A stretch of DNA of 64,000 nt from assembly GCA_021775875.1 (NCBI GenBank), contig JAJFHA010000002.1, forward strand, positions 166,228-230,227, read 5' to 3'. The DNA is from Hyphomicrobiales bacterium. GTDB taxonomy: Bacteria > Pseudomonadota > Alphaproteobacteria > Rhizobiales > NORP267. The notes beneath the pieces are model-generated. The model was not told the DNA's origin, ran no database searches, and was given only the letters and a program-made list of their open reading frames with translations. Shown here in pieces: positions 1 to 7,501 of this stretch; positions within the stretch are counted from its first letter, which is position 1; each line of letters opens with the position of its first letter. Made by a program: the position numbers and the translations under genes.

Positions 1-303
1 CCCTGGATTTGGGCGCTGGATTATCTTTTGTTGTTCCAGTTTGGGATTTCCGATCGCATGATTTTGGTCAAGGAAGCGTTGTTTGAGCAAACCCATGGCC
101 ATGGCTCGGCGGCATATATTCCAGCAACCCGCGCCGAACAGATTGCCATGCTGCGCACCTTTTACAGTTTTTGCCGGGATTTTGCCGAGGCGCATGAGCC
201 TTGCAGATCGGTGTTTTTCAAGCTGCGACGGAGTTTTTTCCTGTTCATGTTTGCGCAACGCAGAACTTTCAGGCTGGATAAAATTTTCCTGCGACGCCAC
301 TGA
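1..303 (+). CDS. 3' end of an unrecognised protein
   Basis: The frame is open from the first base of the window to a TGA at 301-303, so this is the last 100 residues of a gene whose start lies outside. The fragment begins PWIWALDYLL and ends in a basic, aromatic-rich tail (KLRRSFFLFMFAQRR...FLRRH). It has no motif I can name. It converges on the sugar operon with only 12 bases between the two stop codons, so a role in surface polysaccharide synthesis, for example as the tail of a glycosyltransferase, is possible but is only inferred from position. Confidence 0.55.
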   Translation, partial: PWIWALDYLLLFQFGISDRMILVKEALFEQTHGHGSAAYIPATRAEQIAMLRTFYSFCRDFAEAHEPCRSVFFKLRRSFFLFMFAQRRTFRLDKIFLRRH

Positions 304-315
304 CAGATCCTGGAA

Positions 316-1464
316 TTATACGATTGGAACTATATTTGGATGTGCCTCAAATTGTTTCAGCAGTTTGCCAATTTCGTCAATGTAGAGTGGGTTCATAACC
401 AGAATTTCTGTGATGCCTTCTCCCAATGCCTGTTCCGGAGACAGGACCGGGTGTGCAGTCACGGGCAGAAACCCGCCCTGTTTTTTCTCGTTTATATCGA
501 TCAGGCAGTGGATTAGCTTGCTGTCTGGATCGATAAGGGATGCAAAAGTGCAGCCTTTGGCACCTGCGCCCCATATTGCGATTTTGCGGCCGCTATCGCG
601 TGATTTTGCAATATAGGCCTGCCATTGATTTCTATAATTTTTATCCTCTGACGATATATCCAAAGGTGCGGCGTCCACCGCATGGGCTTCGGTCCATAGA
701 TACTGCCCGCCAAAAACAGCTTCGATCAGATCTGGCGCGAAGCCGGTTCGGTGAAGAGCCTCGGCCATGGAGCGATGGTTTAGCAGGGTGCAATGTTCGT
801 AAAAAAAATCGTGGGTGACTTTATTCTCAACGATCCAGTCGCTTGTCGGGGTTTCCAGAAATAGCCGCGTCTCGCACTTATCCGGCAAGGCGGTGCGGAT
901 GGAGCGCAGAAATTGGGCCGGGTCAGGGATATGCTCGATCGTGTGCCGCGAAACCAGGATATCGGGAACAGCACCGACTTTGACTAACGCTTGGTCATTA
1001 AAATACTGGCCGTAAATGCGGGTGCCGGATGGCCCGGTTCCGTCTTCTCCGTGCCAGGCCGGGTCGAAGCCTACGGCATTTGCTATTCTGTCTTTGCCAA
1101 ACCTTTCTACAAGCTCTTCGAGGAATGTTGCCTGGCCGCAGCCGATTTCAACAATTGTCAGAAGTTGGTCGCCGGGAAAGGCGGATATAATCCGCGCGAT
1201 GCGTTGATCCAGATGACTGCGGAATGCGGGCGAGTGCGATTGGCAATTTTCATAATTTTGGTCGTAAACGATGACGGTTTCGTCGAAAGCCGCGTTCCAG
1301 ACAAATTGGCAATTTTTGCATTCTCGAAATTCGAGATTGCCGACTGGCGCTTTACGGGCTTGATCGGGGCCTAGATATTTGCGGTTCTGATAGACCGATA
1401 CGTCGCGCCGCTCGACCAGCAAGATGCTGTCCAGTTTCTCGCAAACGGGGCATGGAACAGCCAT
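316..1464 (-). CDS. Class I SAM methyltransferase of the sugar C-methyltransferase type
   Basis: A 382-residue protein with three parts. An N-terminal zinc-knuckle-like segment has C5/C8 and C49/C52. A Rossmann methyltransferase core has motif I VEIGCGQATF at about residues 105-114 and the post-core signature FFYEHCTLLN. A C-terminal second nucleotide-binding-like domain begins IAIWGAGAKG near residue 297. This three-part layout is the one found in TylC3/NovU-type sugar C-methyltransferases, and the gene four places upstream in the same operon (3688-4932) has the same plan. It is the last gene of the operon and starts 6 bases after the stop of the CmcI-like gene. The substrate is unknown: it may act on a nucleotide sugar or on the finished glycan. 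Confidence 0.75.
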   Translation of the reverse strand: MAVPCPVCEKLDSILLVERRDVSVYQNRKYLGPDQARKAPVGNLEFRECKNCQFVWNAAFDETVIVYDQNYENCQSHSPAFRSHLDQRIARIISAFPGDQLLTIVEIGCGQATFLEELVERFGKDRIANAVGFDPAWHGEDGTGPSGTRIYGQYFNDQALVKVGAVPDILVSRHTIEHIPDPAQFLRSIRTALPDKCETRLFLETPTSDWIVENKVTHDFFYEHCTLLNHRSMAEALHRTGFAPDLIEAVFGGQYLWTEAHAVDAAPLDISSEDKNYRNQWQAYIAKSRDSGRKIAIWGAGAKGCTFASLIDPDSKLIHCLIDINEKKQGGFLPVTAHPVLSPEQALGEGITEILVMNPLYIDEIGKLLKQFEAHPNIVPIV

Positions 1465-1470
1465 CAGACG

Positions 1471-2238
1471 CTATCCATTGCGGCGGATGAATGCCGACGG
1501 CCAATGGGTGATATTCCCGGACAGTGTACTTTCGTTGAAAGGCCATGTCGGTTCGCCAATGGAAAAATCTGGGTTGGCTTTGACAAAATCCTCGGCCGCA
1601 TTTGCCGGATTATCGGTAACCCAGTCTGGTTCGCCGCGCGGCACGTCTGCAACATCTCGCATCACGCCGTCTGTGGAGACAATATAGGAGCCGGGCGTTA
1701 CCAGGCCGCTATATAATTCGAGTTCCTTGAGGACGTGGTCGTAAGTGTGATTTGAATCAAGAATGACCAGGACTGTTTCAGCATCGCCAACATTGTTCTT
1801 AACTTCTTCGATGATCTGGTTATCAACCGAACTGCCCTCGATCATGGTGATGAGCGGGAACATTTCATGGGCTTCGATTGCAGAGCGATTGTGCGGGCGG
1901 ATTTCGATGTCGATGCCAAGAACCCGGCCTTTGTTCATGGCTTTGCAGAGGCTTGCGTAGAAGATCAACGACCCACCGTGGGCAATGCCGGTTTCAACAA
2001 TCACGTCGGGTTTCAGGTCATAAATGAGTTCCTGAAGACGGAGCATATCGTCGGGGAGCTGGATCATAGGGCGACCCATCCATGAAAATGTGTAGGTGTA
2101 TTTCTGGTTCCAGCCGACCTTCAAATAAAGATCAGAGATCACGCGGAAAGCTTCATCTGAATAAAGATCAAGTTCCTGTTTGTTGCCATTAGTTTCTACA
2201 AACAGGCGGCGCGTATCAGTATCAATGGTAATCGTCAT
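1471..2238 (-). CDS. CmcI / cephalosporin hydroxylase-like methyltransferase family protein
   Basis: A 255-residue protein. Its core VIVETGIAHGGS followed by GRVLGIDIEIRPHN and VILDSNHTYDHVLKEL is typical of the CmcI family, SAM-dependent enzymes that often O-methylate sugars in polysaccharide clusters despite the historical 'hydroxylase' name. The start was set at the ATG at 2238 (MTITIDTDTRRLF), which overlaps the upstream stop as TGATG; a start eight codons earlier would run into the previous gene. It is translationally coupled to the epimerase/reductase before it, so it probably works on the same sugar. Hydroxylation rather than methylation cannot be excluded from sequence. Confidence 0.75.
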   Translation of the reverse strand: MTITIDTDTRRLFVETNGNKQELDLYSDEAFRVISDLYLKVGWNQKYTYTFSWMGRPMIQLPDDMLRLQELIYDLKPDVIVETGIAHGGSLIFYASLCKAMNKGRVLGIDIEIRPHNRSAIEAHEMFPLITMIEGSSVDNQIIEEVKNNVGDAETVLVILDSNHTYDHVLKELELYSGLVTPGSYIVSTDGVMRDVADVPRGEPDWVTDNPANAAEDFVKANPDFSIGEPTWPFNESTLSGNITHWPSAFIRRNG

Positions 2239-3137
2239 CAGCTCTGTCTTTCCCGCCACCAATCGATGGCATCTTGCAGCATTTCATCCAGTTCAAAAAC
2301 CGGTTCAAAACCGGTCTTAACTTTCAAAGGCCTAGCATCACCCCAAAGATTTGGTGGTTCGCCTGGCCGGTCTTCAAGTTCTCCGATTTCGATCAGATCG
2401 GGGCGTTTCATCAACTTGCCTATAGCGCGGGATATGTCCGCCAGTCGGACAGGTACCCCGCGGCACAAGTTGATTTCGCCTTTGAAGCGGCTTGTTAGCA
2501 GGTGCGCGAAGGCTTTGCCATAGTCTGATGTGTGCATAATGTCCCGGACTTGAATGCCTGACGAGGTTTTCGCGGGCTGACCCTGCAAGATCGATCTGAC
2601 GATGGACGGCACCAGGCGATTTTCAGGTTCGTCCGGCCCGGTGGCGAGAAAAACCCGGCCCCAGGTCCAGTTAGCCTGATGTTCGGTCGCCAGCTTTTCC
2701 AAAGCGAGGCGCAGGTTATGTTTTGCCACGCCATAAGGCAGGGTTGGTGCAAGCCGGGTTTCTCCAACGATACAGGGGCCTTCTTGAGGGGGGGTATATT
2801 CAACACACGTGCCCGCCGCTATGATGTGATTTCCCCCCTTCTCCAGAAAGGTGGCGAAGAGTTGTTTACTCGCCGCCAGCCAAACCTCATTTTCCGGCGC
2901 GGTCCAGAAATAACCGTGCCGGGTTTCCCATGCGAGATGGATGAGGGCATCATATCCACAACAAATAGCTTCGGCAGGGAATGCAGGATCGGTCATGTCG
3001 CCCACAACAATATTGGCACCGGCATGAATTGTAGTTTTGCTACGGCTCAAAATCGTGACGTCGTGGCCCAAACGCAGAAGTTCGGTGACACAATGGCGAC
3101 CGATAAATCCTGTTCCTCCGGTAACCAGAACTTTCAT
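2238..3137 (-). CDS. NAD-dependent epimerase/dehydratase (extended SDR)
   Basis: A 299-residue extended short-chain dehydrogenase. It begins MKVLVTGGTGFIGRH, the Rossmann GxxGxxG motif, and has YGVAKHNL as the YxxxK catalytic pair at about residue 138. The ATG at 3137 was chosen because it sits directly before the Rossmann strand and 4 bases after the stop of the rmlC-like gene; upstream in-frame codons lie inside that gene. In a pathway that has already made a 4-keto-6-deoxy sugar, the likely role is 4-keto reduction, which would finish the CDP-sugar, but an epimerase role is equally compatible with the fold. It lies in the middle of the operon. Confidence 0.8.
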   Translation of the reverse strand: MKVLVTGGTGFIGRHCVTELLRLGHDVTILSRSKTTIHAGANIVVGDMTDPAFPAEAICCGYDALIHLAWETRHGYFWTAPENEVWLAASKQLFATFLEKGGNHIIAAGTCVEYTPPQEGPCIVGETRLAPTLPYGVAKHNLRLALEKLATEHQANWTWGRVFLATGPDEPENRLVPSIVRSILQGQPAKTSSGIQVRDIMHTSDYGKAFAHLLTSRFKGEINLCRGVPVRLADISRAIGKLMKRPDLIEIGELEDRPGEPPNLWGDARPLKVKTGFEPVFELDEMLQDAIDWWRERQS

Positions 3138-3141
3138 GATT

Positions 3142-3678
3142 TTACGCTCCGGCACTGACCAATGGCCAGGCTGCATCACGGTCGCTCATGATTGCAGGGG
3201 CGCGGGGCCAATCGATGGCGAATGCCGGGTCGTCCCAGCGAAATCCGGTGCTTGCGTCTGCGACATATGCGCTGCCCATCAGGTAGGTCACCTCGCAGTC
3301 GTCGGTGAGCGAGATAAATCCATGGGCGAATCCGGCCGGGATATAGAGTGCGTTCATGCGTTCAGAGGATAACGTTTCGCTCGTCCATTGGAGATAGGTA
3401 TCTGATCCGAGGCGGATATCTACGGCGACATCAAAGATCGACCCGCGCGAGCAGCGGACGATTTTCTGCTCGCCATGGGGATCGCGCTGATAGTGCATTC
3501 CGCGCAATGTGCCAGCGATTTTGTTGGTGGAAATATTCGTCTGTAAAATTTTGAAATCAATTCCGGCATCAGACAATTCATCGACGCAAAAAGTGCGGGC
3601 AAACTGGCCGCGCTCATCGCCTGCCGGTTCCACTTCGAGGTGAAACACGCCGTCAATGTCTTTTGGAGTTATGATCAT
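3142..3678 (-). CDS. dTDP-4-dehydrorhamnose 3,5-epimerase family protein (RmlC-like)
   Basis: A 178-residue cupin of normal RmlC length. Family marks include ARTFCVDEL near the start, TLRGMHYQRDP with the catalytic histidine, the strand FDVAVDIRLGS, and the block YIPAGFAHGF with DDCEVTYLMGSAY. The enzyme epimerises C3 and/or C5 of a 4-keto-6-deoxy nucleotide sugar. There is no rmlA, rmlB or rmlD here; instead the neighbours make CDP-4-keto-6-deoxyglucose, so the natural substrate is probably a CDP-sugar and not dTDP-rhamnose precursors. The ATG at 3678 follows the C-methyltransferase stop by 9 bases. Mono- versus double epimerisation cannot be told from the sequence. Confidence 0.85.
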   Translation of the reverse strand: MIITPKDIDGVFHLEVEPAGDERGQFARTFCVDELSDAGIDFKILQTNISTNKIAGTLRGMHYQRDPHGEQKIVRCSRGSIFDVAVDIRLGSDTYLQWTSETLSSERMNALYIPAGFAHGFISLTDDCEVTYLMGSAYVADASTGFRWDDPAFAIDWPRAPAIMSDRDAAWPLVSAGA

Positions 3679-3687
3679 TTGGGCAGC

Positions 3688-4932
3688 CTAATCGGAAATC
3701 CGGATTTCTGGAACGGCAGTGACAAACTTGCTTCCGGCTTTGGCCAAATGAGCCATGTTGGACGAAATTTCCTCGCGCAAATTCCATGGTAAAATCAGCA
3801 GATAATCTGGGGCAATTTTTTCTAATATTTCGGGGGCCACAATCGGGATTCTGGAGCCTGGCAGGAATTTCCCCTGTTTGGCGGCGCTGCGGTCAGCAAC
3901 AGCGATAATCTGGTTTTCGGTGATGCCGCAATAATTCAAAAAAGTATTGCCTTTTGCAGCGGCCCCGTAGGCAGCGATGGTTTTTCCGTCGGCGCGGGCC
4001 ATGGTGACGAATTCCAGAAATCCGGCGCGAACCAGCGCGACACGTTCTGTAAACCCGTCATACCCGGATGCTTGGTCGAGCCTGGCTGCGCGTTCTTTGG
4101 TGCGCACGGTTTCAAGCGCCGGTCCAGCTTGATGGTTGGCATTCATATGACACACATAAAGACGGAGCGAGCCGCCATGGGTCGGGATTTCTTCCACGTC
4201 AAAGACCCGCAAATTGTGACGCGCGAAAATTGTCTCAAGGGTGCCCAGTGATAGATAGGAAAAATGCTCGTGGTAGATTGTATCAAACTGGATTTTGGCG
4301 ATCAGATTGAGCAGATGCGGGAATTCGATGGTCCAGACACCCTCGGCTTTTAGAAGCAGCGGGATGCCGCCAACGAAATCGTTGATATCCGGGACGTGGG
4401 CCAGAACATTGTTTGACGCGATCAGATCGGCCTTGCGGTCATCATTTGCCAGCCGGGTTGCGGTCTCGACGCCGAAAAAACTGACATCTGTCGGTACCCC
4501 TTTGGCGATCGCAACATCGGCGACATTGGCGGCTGGTTCGATCCCGAGAACTGGAATATCGGCGGCTACAAAATGCTGCAACAGATAGCCATCGTTACTG
4601 GCAATCTCAATCGCAAGTGAATTTCCGTCGAGACCAAACCGATCACCAACCTTGTTGCAATAGGCTTTTGCATGGGCAACCCAGCTATCGGAATAGGATG
4701 AAAAATAGGCGTAATCAGAAAAAATCGCGTCGGGCGGAACCACGTCTTCGACCTGTACCAGAAAACATGCGTCGCAGACCATTGCGTGCAACGGATAGCG
4801 CGGTTCGGGCTGGTCCAGCTGTTCAGGCATCAGATACGAATTGGCAAGCGGGGTTTTGCCCAAGTCTACCAATGTTCGTGTAAGCGGTGTTTCGCAAAAT
4901 CGGCACCGGCGGGTAGAAGTGTTTGTGCTCAT
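3688..4932 (-). CDS. Nucleotide-sugar C-methyltransferase (TylC3/NovU-like)
   Basis: A 414-residue protein with an N-terminal zinc site (C10/C13 and C53/C56), a methyltransferase core with motif IEIASNDGYLLQ at about residues 108-119 and the highly characteristic FDTIYHEHFSYLS, and a C-terminal domain starting AAYGAAAKGNTF. These are the marks of the enzymes that add a methyl branch to C3 of 4-keto-6-deoxy nucleotide sugars (TylC3, NovU, EryBIII). It overlaps rfbG by 4 bases (ATGA), so it is coupled to the enzyme that would make its 4-keto substrate. The product would be a CDP-linked branched sugar. The exact carbon methylated is inferred from the family. Confidence 0.85.
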   Translation of the reverse strand: MSTNTSTRRCRFCETPLTRTLVDLGKTPLANSYLMPEQLDQPEPRYPLHAMVCDACFLVQVEDVVPPDAIFSDYAYFSSYSDSWVAHAKAYCNKVGDRFGLDGNSLAIEIASNDGYLLQHFVAADIPVLGIEPAANVADVAIAKGVPTDVSFFGVETATRLANDDRKADLIASNNVLAHVPDINDFVGGIPLLLKAEGVWTIEFPHLLNLIAKIQFDTIYHEHFSYLSLGTLETIFARHNLRVFDVEEIPTHGGSLRLYVCHMNANHQAGPALETVRTKERAARLDQASGYDGFTERVALVRAGFLEFVTMARADGKTIAAYGAAAKGNTFLNYCGITENQIIAVADRSAAKQGKFLPGSRIPIVAPEILEKIAPDYLLILPWNLREEISSNMAHLAKAGSKFVTAVPEIRISD

Positions 4933-5978
4933 GATAATTCCAGATAGGCATCAAGCTGGGTATTGGTGACCTCAAGGATATCTTCGCCATTGCTGTAGGC
5001 GCGGTACCATGCGGCTGTCCAATTCAGGGTTTCGATCAAACCAAGGCGGCTGACTTTACCCAATGTTTTTTGGGCCAGGGAGGTATCAAGAGCCAAGGCT
5101 TGTTTTTCGGGAGCGAAAGTTCCCTCCGCCTGACGCCATGGTTTGCCGTCAAGCGCCGTGATCATGATGTCTGCGATCTTTCGTACCGGAGCTGACCCTT
5201 CGGCATCAGGGCCGAAATTCAGGGATCGGGGCGTGCCAGATTCTATCGCCAGTTTTTCGCAATAAAGTAGATATCCCTCCAACGGTTCAAGGACATGCTG
5301 CCAAGGCCTTGTTGCGTCGGGATAGCGCAGCTCCAACGCCTGACCAGACTTAACAGCGCGCCAAATATCGGGGATCAGGCGATTTTCGGAAAAATCTCCG
5401 CCACCGACTACATTGCCGGCGCGTGCGGTTGCGACCAAAATGCCTTCGCGCTCAAGAAAGCTTTTTGCATAGGCGTTGGTGACAATTTCGGACGCCGCCT
5501 TGGAGGCTGAATAAGGGTCGTCGCCGCCAAGGGAGTCTATTTCAGTAAAGGCGTTCCCGGTTTCCCGGTTCTGATAAACCTTGTCGCTGGTGACGTTGAG
5601 AACAATAGTCGGAGAGGTTTCGCGCAGGGCTTCGAGCAGATTGATGGTGCCCATGATGTTTGTATTGAAGGTATCGACCGGGTCTCGGTAAGAACGCGGG
5701 ACCAATGCTTGAGCCGCCAGATGAATGACAATCTGGGGGTTGGCTTGTTGGATCAAGGCGCTGACGGCATCTTCATCGCGAATATCGGTAAAGTCGGATG
5801 ATGAATTTCCCAGCAAAGTGAATAGGGCCGGATTCTGGTCCGGGGCGAGCGCCAATCCGGTTACCTCGGCACCAAGCCGGTTCAGCCACAGGTGCAGCCA
5901 GGCTCCCTTGAAGCCGGTATGGCCGGTCAGGAGGACACGTTTTCCGTGCCAGAAAGAAGGGTCGGGACGCTTGCTCAC
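4929..5978 (-). CDS. rfbG: CDP-glucose 4,6-dehydratase
   Basis: A 349-residue extended SDR dehydratase. It has the Rossmann motif GHTGFKG at residues 19-25 with the following AWLHLWLNRLGAEVTG, a TSDKVY strand, and DPYSASKAASE carrying the YxxxK pair near residue 155. GHTGFKG with SDKVY is what separates RfbG from dTDP-glucose dehydratase RmlB. It converts CDP-glucose to CDP-4-keto-6-deoxyglucose in the cytoplasm. The start is a GTG at 5978, with GGAA 10 bases upstream, 6 bases after the rfbF stop. It sits between its substrate supplier (rfbF) and a C-methyltransferase. Confidence 0.93.
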   Translation of the reverse strand: MSKRPDPSFWHGKRVLLTGHTGFKGAWLHLWLNRLGAEVTGLALAPDQNPALFTLLGNSSSDFTDIRDEDAVSALIQQANPQIVIHLAAQALVPRSYRDPVDTFNTNIMGTINLLEALRETSPTIVLNVTSDKVYQNRETGNAFTEIDSLGGDDPYSASKAASEIVTNAYAKSFLEREGILVATARAGNVVGGGDFSENRLIPDIWRAVKSGQALELRYPDATRPWQHVLEPLEGYLLYCEKLAIESGTPRSLNFGPDAEGSAPVRKIADIMITALDGKPWRQAEGTFAPEKQALALDTSLAQKTLGKVSRLGLIETLNWTAAWYRAYSNGEDILEVTNTQLDAYLELS

Positions 5979-5984
5979 CGGGTT

Positions 5985-6758
5985 TTAATTCCAGGTTTTC
6001 CAGGGCGGGTTGCCAGAGGCCCAGAGTGATTCCAAATGGCGTTTATCGCGCAGAGTATCCATGGCGTGCCAAAAGCCGTCATGGATAAAGGCATTCAATT
6101 GTCCGTCTTCGGCAAGGCCTTCGAGAGGCCCGGTTTCCCATACGGTGTCGGTCCCGGTGATTCTGCTAAGCACCGAGGGTTCAGCCACAAAAAACCCGCC
6201 ATTGATGAGGCCGCCATCGCCTGCCGGTTTTTCCTTGAAGCGCAGAACATTGCTGCCCTCAAGTTCAATGGCGCCGTAGCGTCCGGGCGGGGCAACAGCG
6301 GTTACGGTTGCTTCTTTGCCTGAATTTTTGTGGGATTCGATTAATTTTCCGACATCAATATCAGATACACCGTCGCCATAAGTCAGGCAGAATGGTTCGT
6401 CTTTGTCGAGGTGACCCGCTACCAGACCGACCCTGCCACCGGTCATGGTGTGCTCGCCGGTTTCTACCAAAGTGATCCGCCAATCCTCGGATTTACGGTT
6501 ATGGAATGTGGTTTCGCCGGTTCCCAGATCAAAAGTCACGTCGGAGCGATGGAGCATGTAATTGGCGAAATATTCCTTCACCATATAGCCCCTGTAGCCA
6601 AGGCAAACGATGAAGTCGTTGATGCCGTGATGGGCGTAATGCTTGATGATATGCCACAGGATCGGTTGGTCACCGATCTCGATCATGGGCTTGGGGCGCA
6701 GATGGGTTTCCTCGGAAATCCGGGTTCCGAGGCCACCGGCTAAAATAACACATTTCAT
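5985..6758 (-). CDS. rfbF: Glucose-1-phosphate cytidylyltransferase
   Basis: A 257-residue nucleotidyltransferase starting MKCVILAGGLGTR and running into SEETHLRPKPMIEIGDQPIL, the CTP-binding loop and catalytic lysine region of RfbF. It joins CTP and glucose-1-phosphate to give CDP-glucose, the first committed step of this pathway. The ATG at 6758 has GGAG seven bases upstream and precedes the nucleotide-binding loop; the longer frame to 6809 adds a basic tail with no family support. It is the first gene of the seven-gene operon, so its promoter should lie in 6759-6913, where I see no confident -35/-10 pair. Confidence 0.93.
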   Translation of the reverse strand: MKCVILAGGLGTRISEETHLRPKPMIEIGDQPILWHIIKHYAHHGINDFIVCLGYRGYMVKEYFANYMLHRSDVTFDLGTGETTFHNRKSEDWRITLVETGEHTMTGGRVGLVAGHLDKDEPFCLTYGDGVSDIDVGKLIESHKNSGKEATVTAVAPPGRYGAIELEGSNVLRFKEKPAGDGGLINGGFFVAEPSVLSRITGTDTVWETGPLEGLAEDGQLNAFIHDGFWHAMDTLRDKRHLESLWASGNPPWKTWN

Positions 6759-6913
6759 GGTTTTACTCCGGCGCCTGATGCGACGTGACTTTTCCACTGC
6801 AAAAGCCAAGTTTTCTCCGATAAACCATACAGGTTAACCGGGTTCAAGAGGAACCTGTAGCAACCGAACCAGTTAACGCACTTTCTGGCTGGTTATGCGT
6901 TGGAATTTGGTTC

Positions 6914-7366
6914 CTAGCGACCATAAATGCCGATGCCGACGGTGCAGCGCCCCGCATTACAGCCCGGAATGGCAACTTCCACCTGGTATCGTCCTGTGCC
7001 CTTTGGAGACACGCTGACCAGCGGGTAATCATCAAGTTCTACGTCTTCATCAATCAGGTTGCCGTTATTGTCGTAGAGATACAGATCAACATCATTGCAA
7101 TCTGAGTCGCAAAAAGAAACGATCATATATTCCCGGCCACCATCAAGCGTTACGCGGTAGGTATCGGTGCGGCCTTGATAGATTTTGTCGGTGAAGAAAT
7201 CATGTGTCGCACGGAAACCCTCCCGGCCAAGCTGTCTTTCGGCTTCGCGAAGCTGACGAAGTACTTGCTGCTCATATCTATCAGCAAGTGCTGTCTGGGC
7301 TGTGAGGGTCATTATGCCTGTCGCCAGCAATAGTCCGGCGATCTTTTTGAACATTTGTTGTGCCAT
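6914..7366 (-). CDS. Secreted protein with a PPC-like beta-sandwich domain
   Basis: A 150-residue protein with a clear Sec signal peptide (a lysine, then IAGLLLATGIMTLTAQTALA, cut after ALA near residue 28). The mature part has the pattern of bacterial pre-peptidase C-terminal (PPC) domains: a YRVTLDGGREYMIVSF strand, then an acidic turn DVDLYLYDNNGNLIDED, then the closing strand GRYQVEVAIPGC. Four cysteines (two in CDSDC, two in CNAGRC) could form disulfides in the periplasm. PPC domains usually ride on secreted proteases; here it stands alone, so no activity can be assigned. It is divergent from the SulP gene. Confidence 0.65.
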   Translation of the reverse strand: MAQQMFKKIAGLLLATGIMTLTAQTALADRYEQQVLRQLREAERQLGREGFRATHDFFTDKIYQGRTDTYRVTLDGGREYMIVSFCDSDCNDVDLYLYDNNGNLIDEDVELDDYPLVSVSPKGTGRYQVEVAIPGCNAGRCTVGIGIYGR

Positions 7367-7401
7367 TGCCTTATTCCCATTACAGAAAATTGATAGTCGA
7401 T

Positions 7402-7475
7402 TTTAGTCAATGAATACGTCAATGTCACTGTATGGGTATTCGAATCCCCTTAAAACCGGCCTTTAGTCAATGTCA
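7402..7475. promoter_or_regulatory. Three GTCAATG repeats in the divergent intergenic region
   Basis: Between the PPC-like gene and the SulP gene, the heptamer GTCAATG occurs at 7406-7412, 7418-7424 and 7466-7472. The first and third are in the longer match TTTAGTCAATG, and the second and third in GTCAATGTCA. The repeats lie 30-95 bases before the SulP start. This could be an operator for either gene, but no known regulator is implied. Confidence 0.3.
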
Positions 7476-7501
7476 TTCCGTAAGTCCGGACACCAGAAAC
7501 T

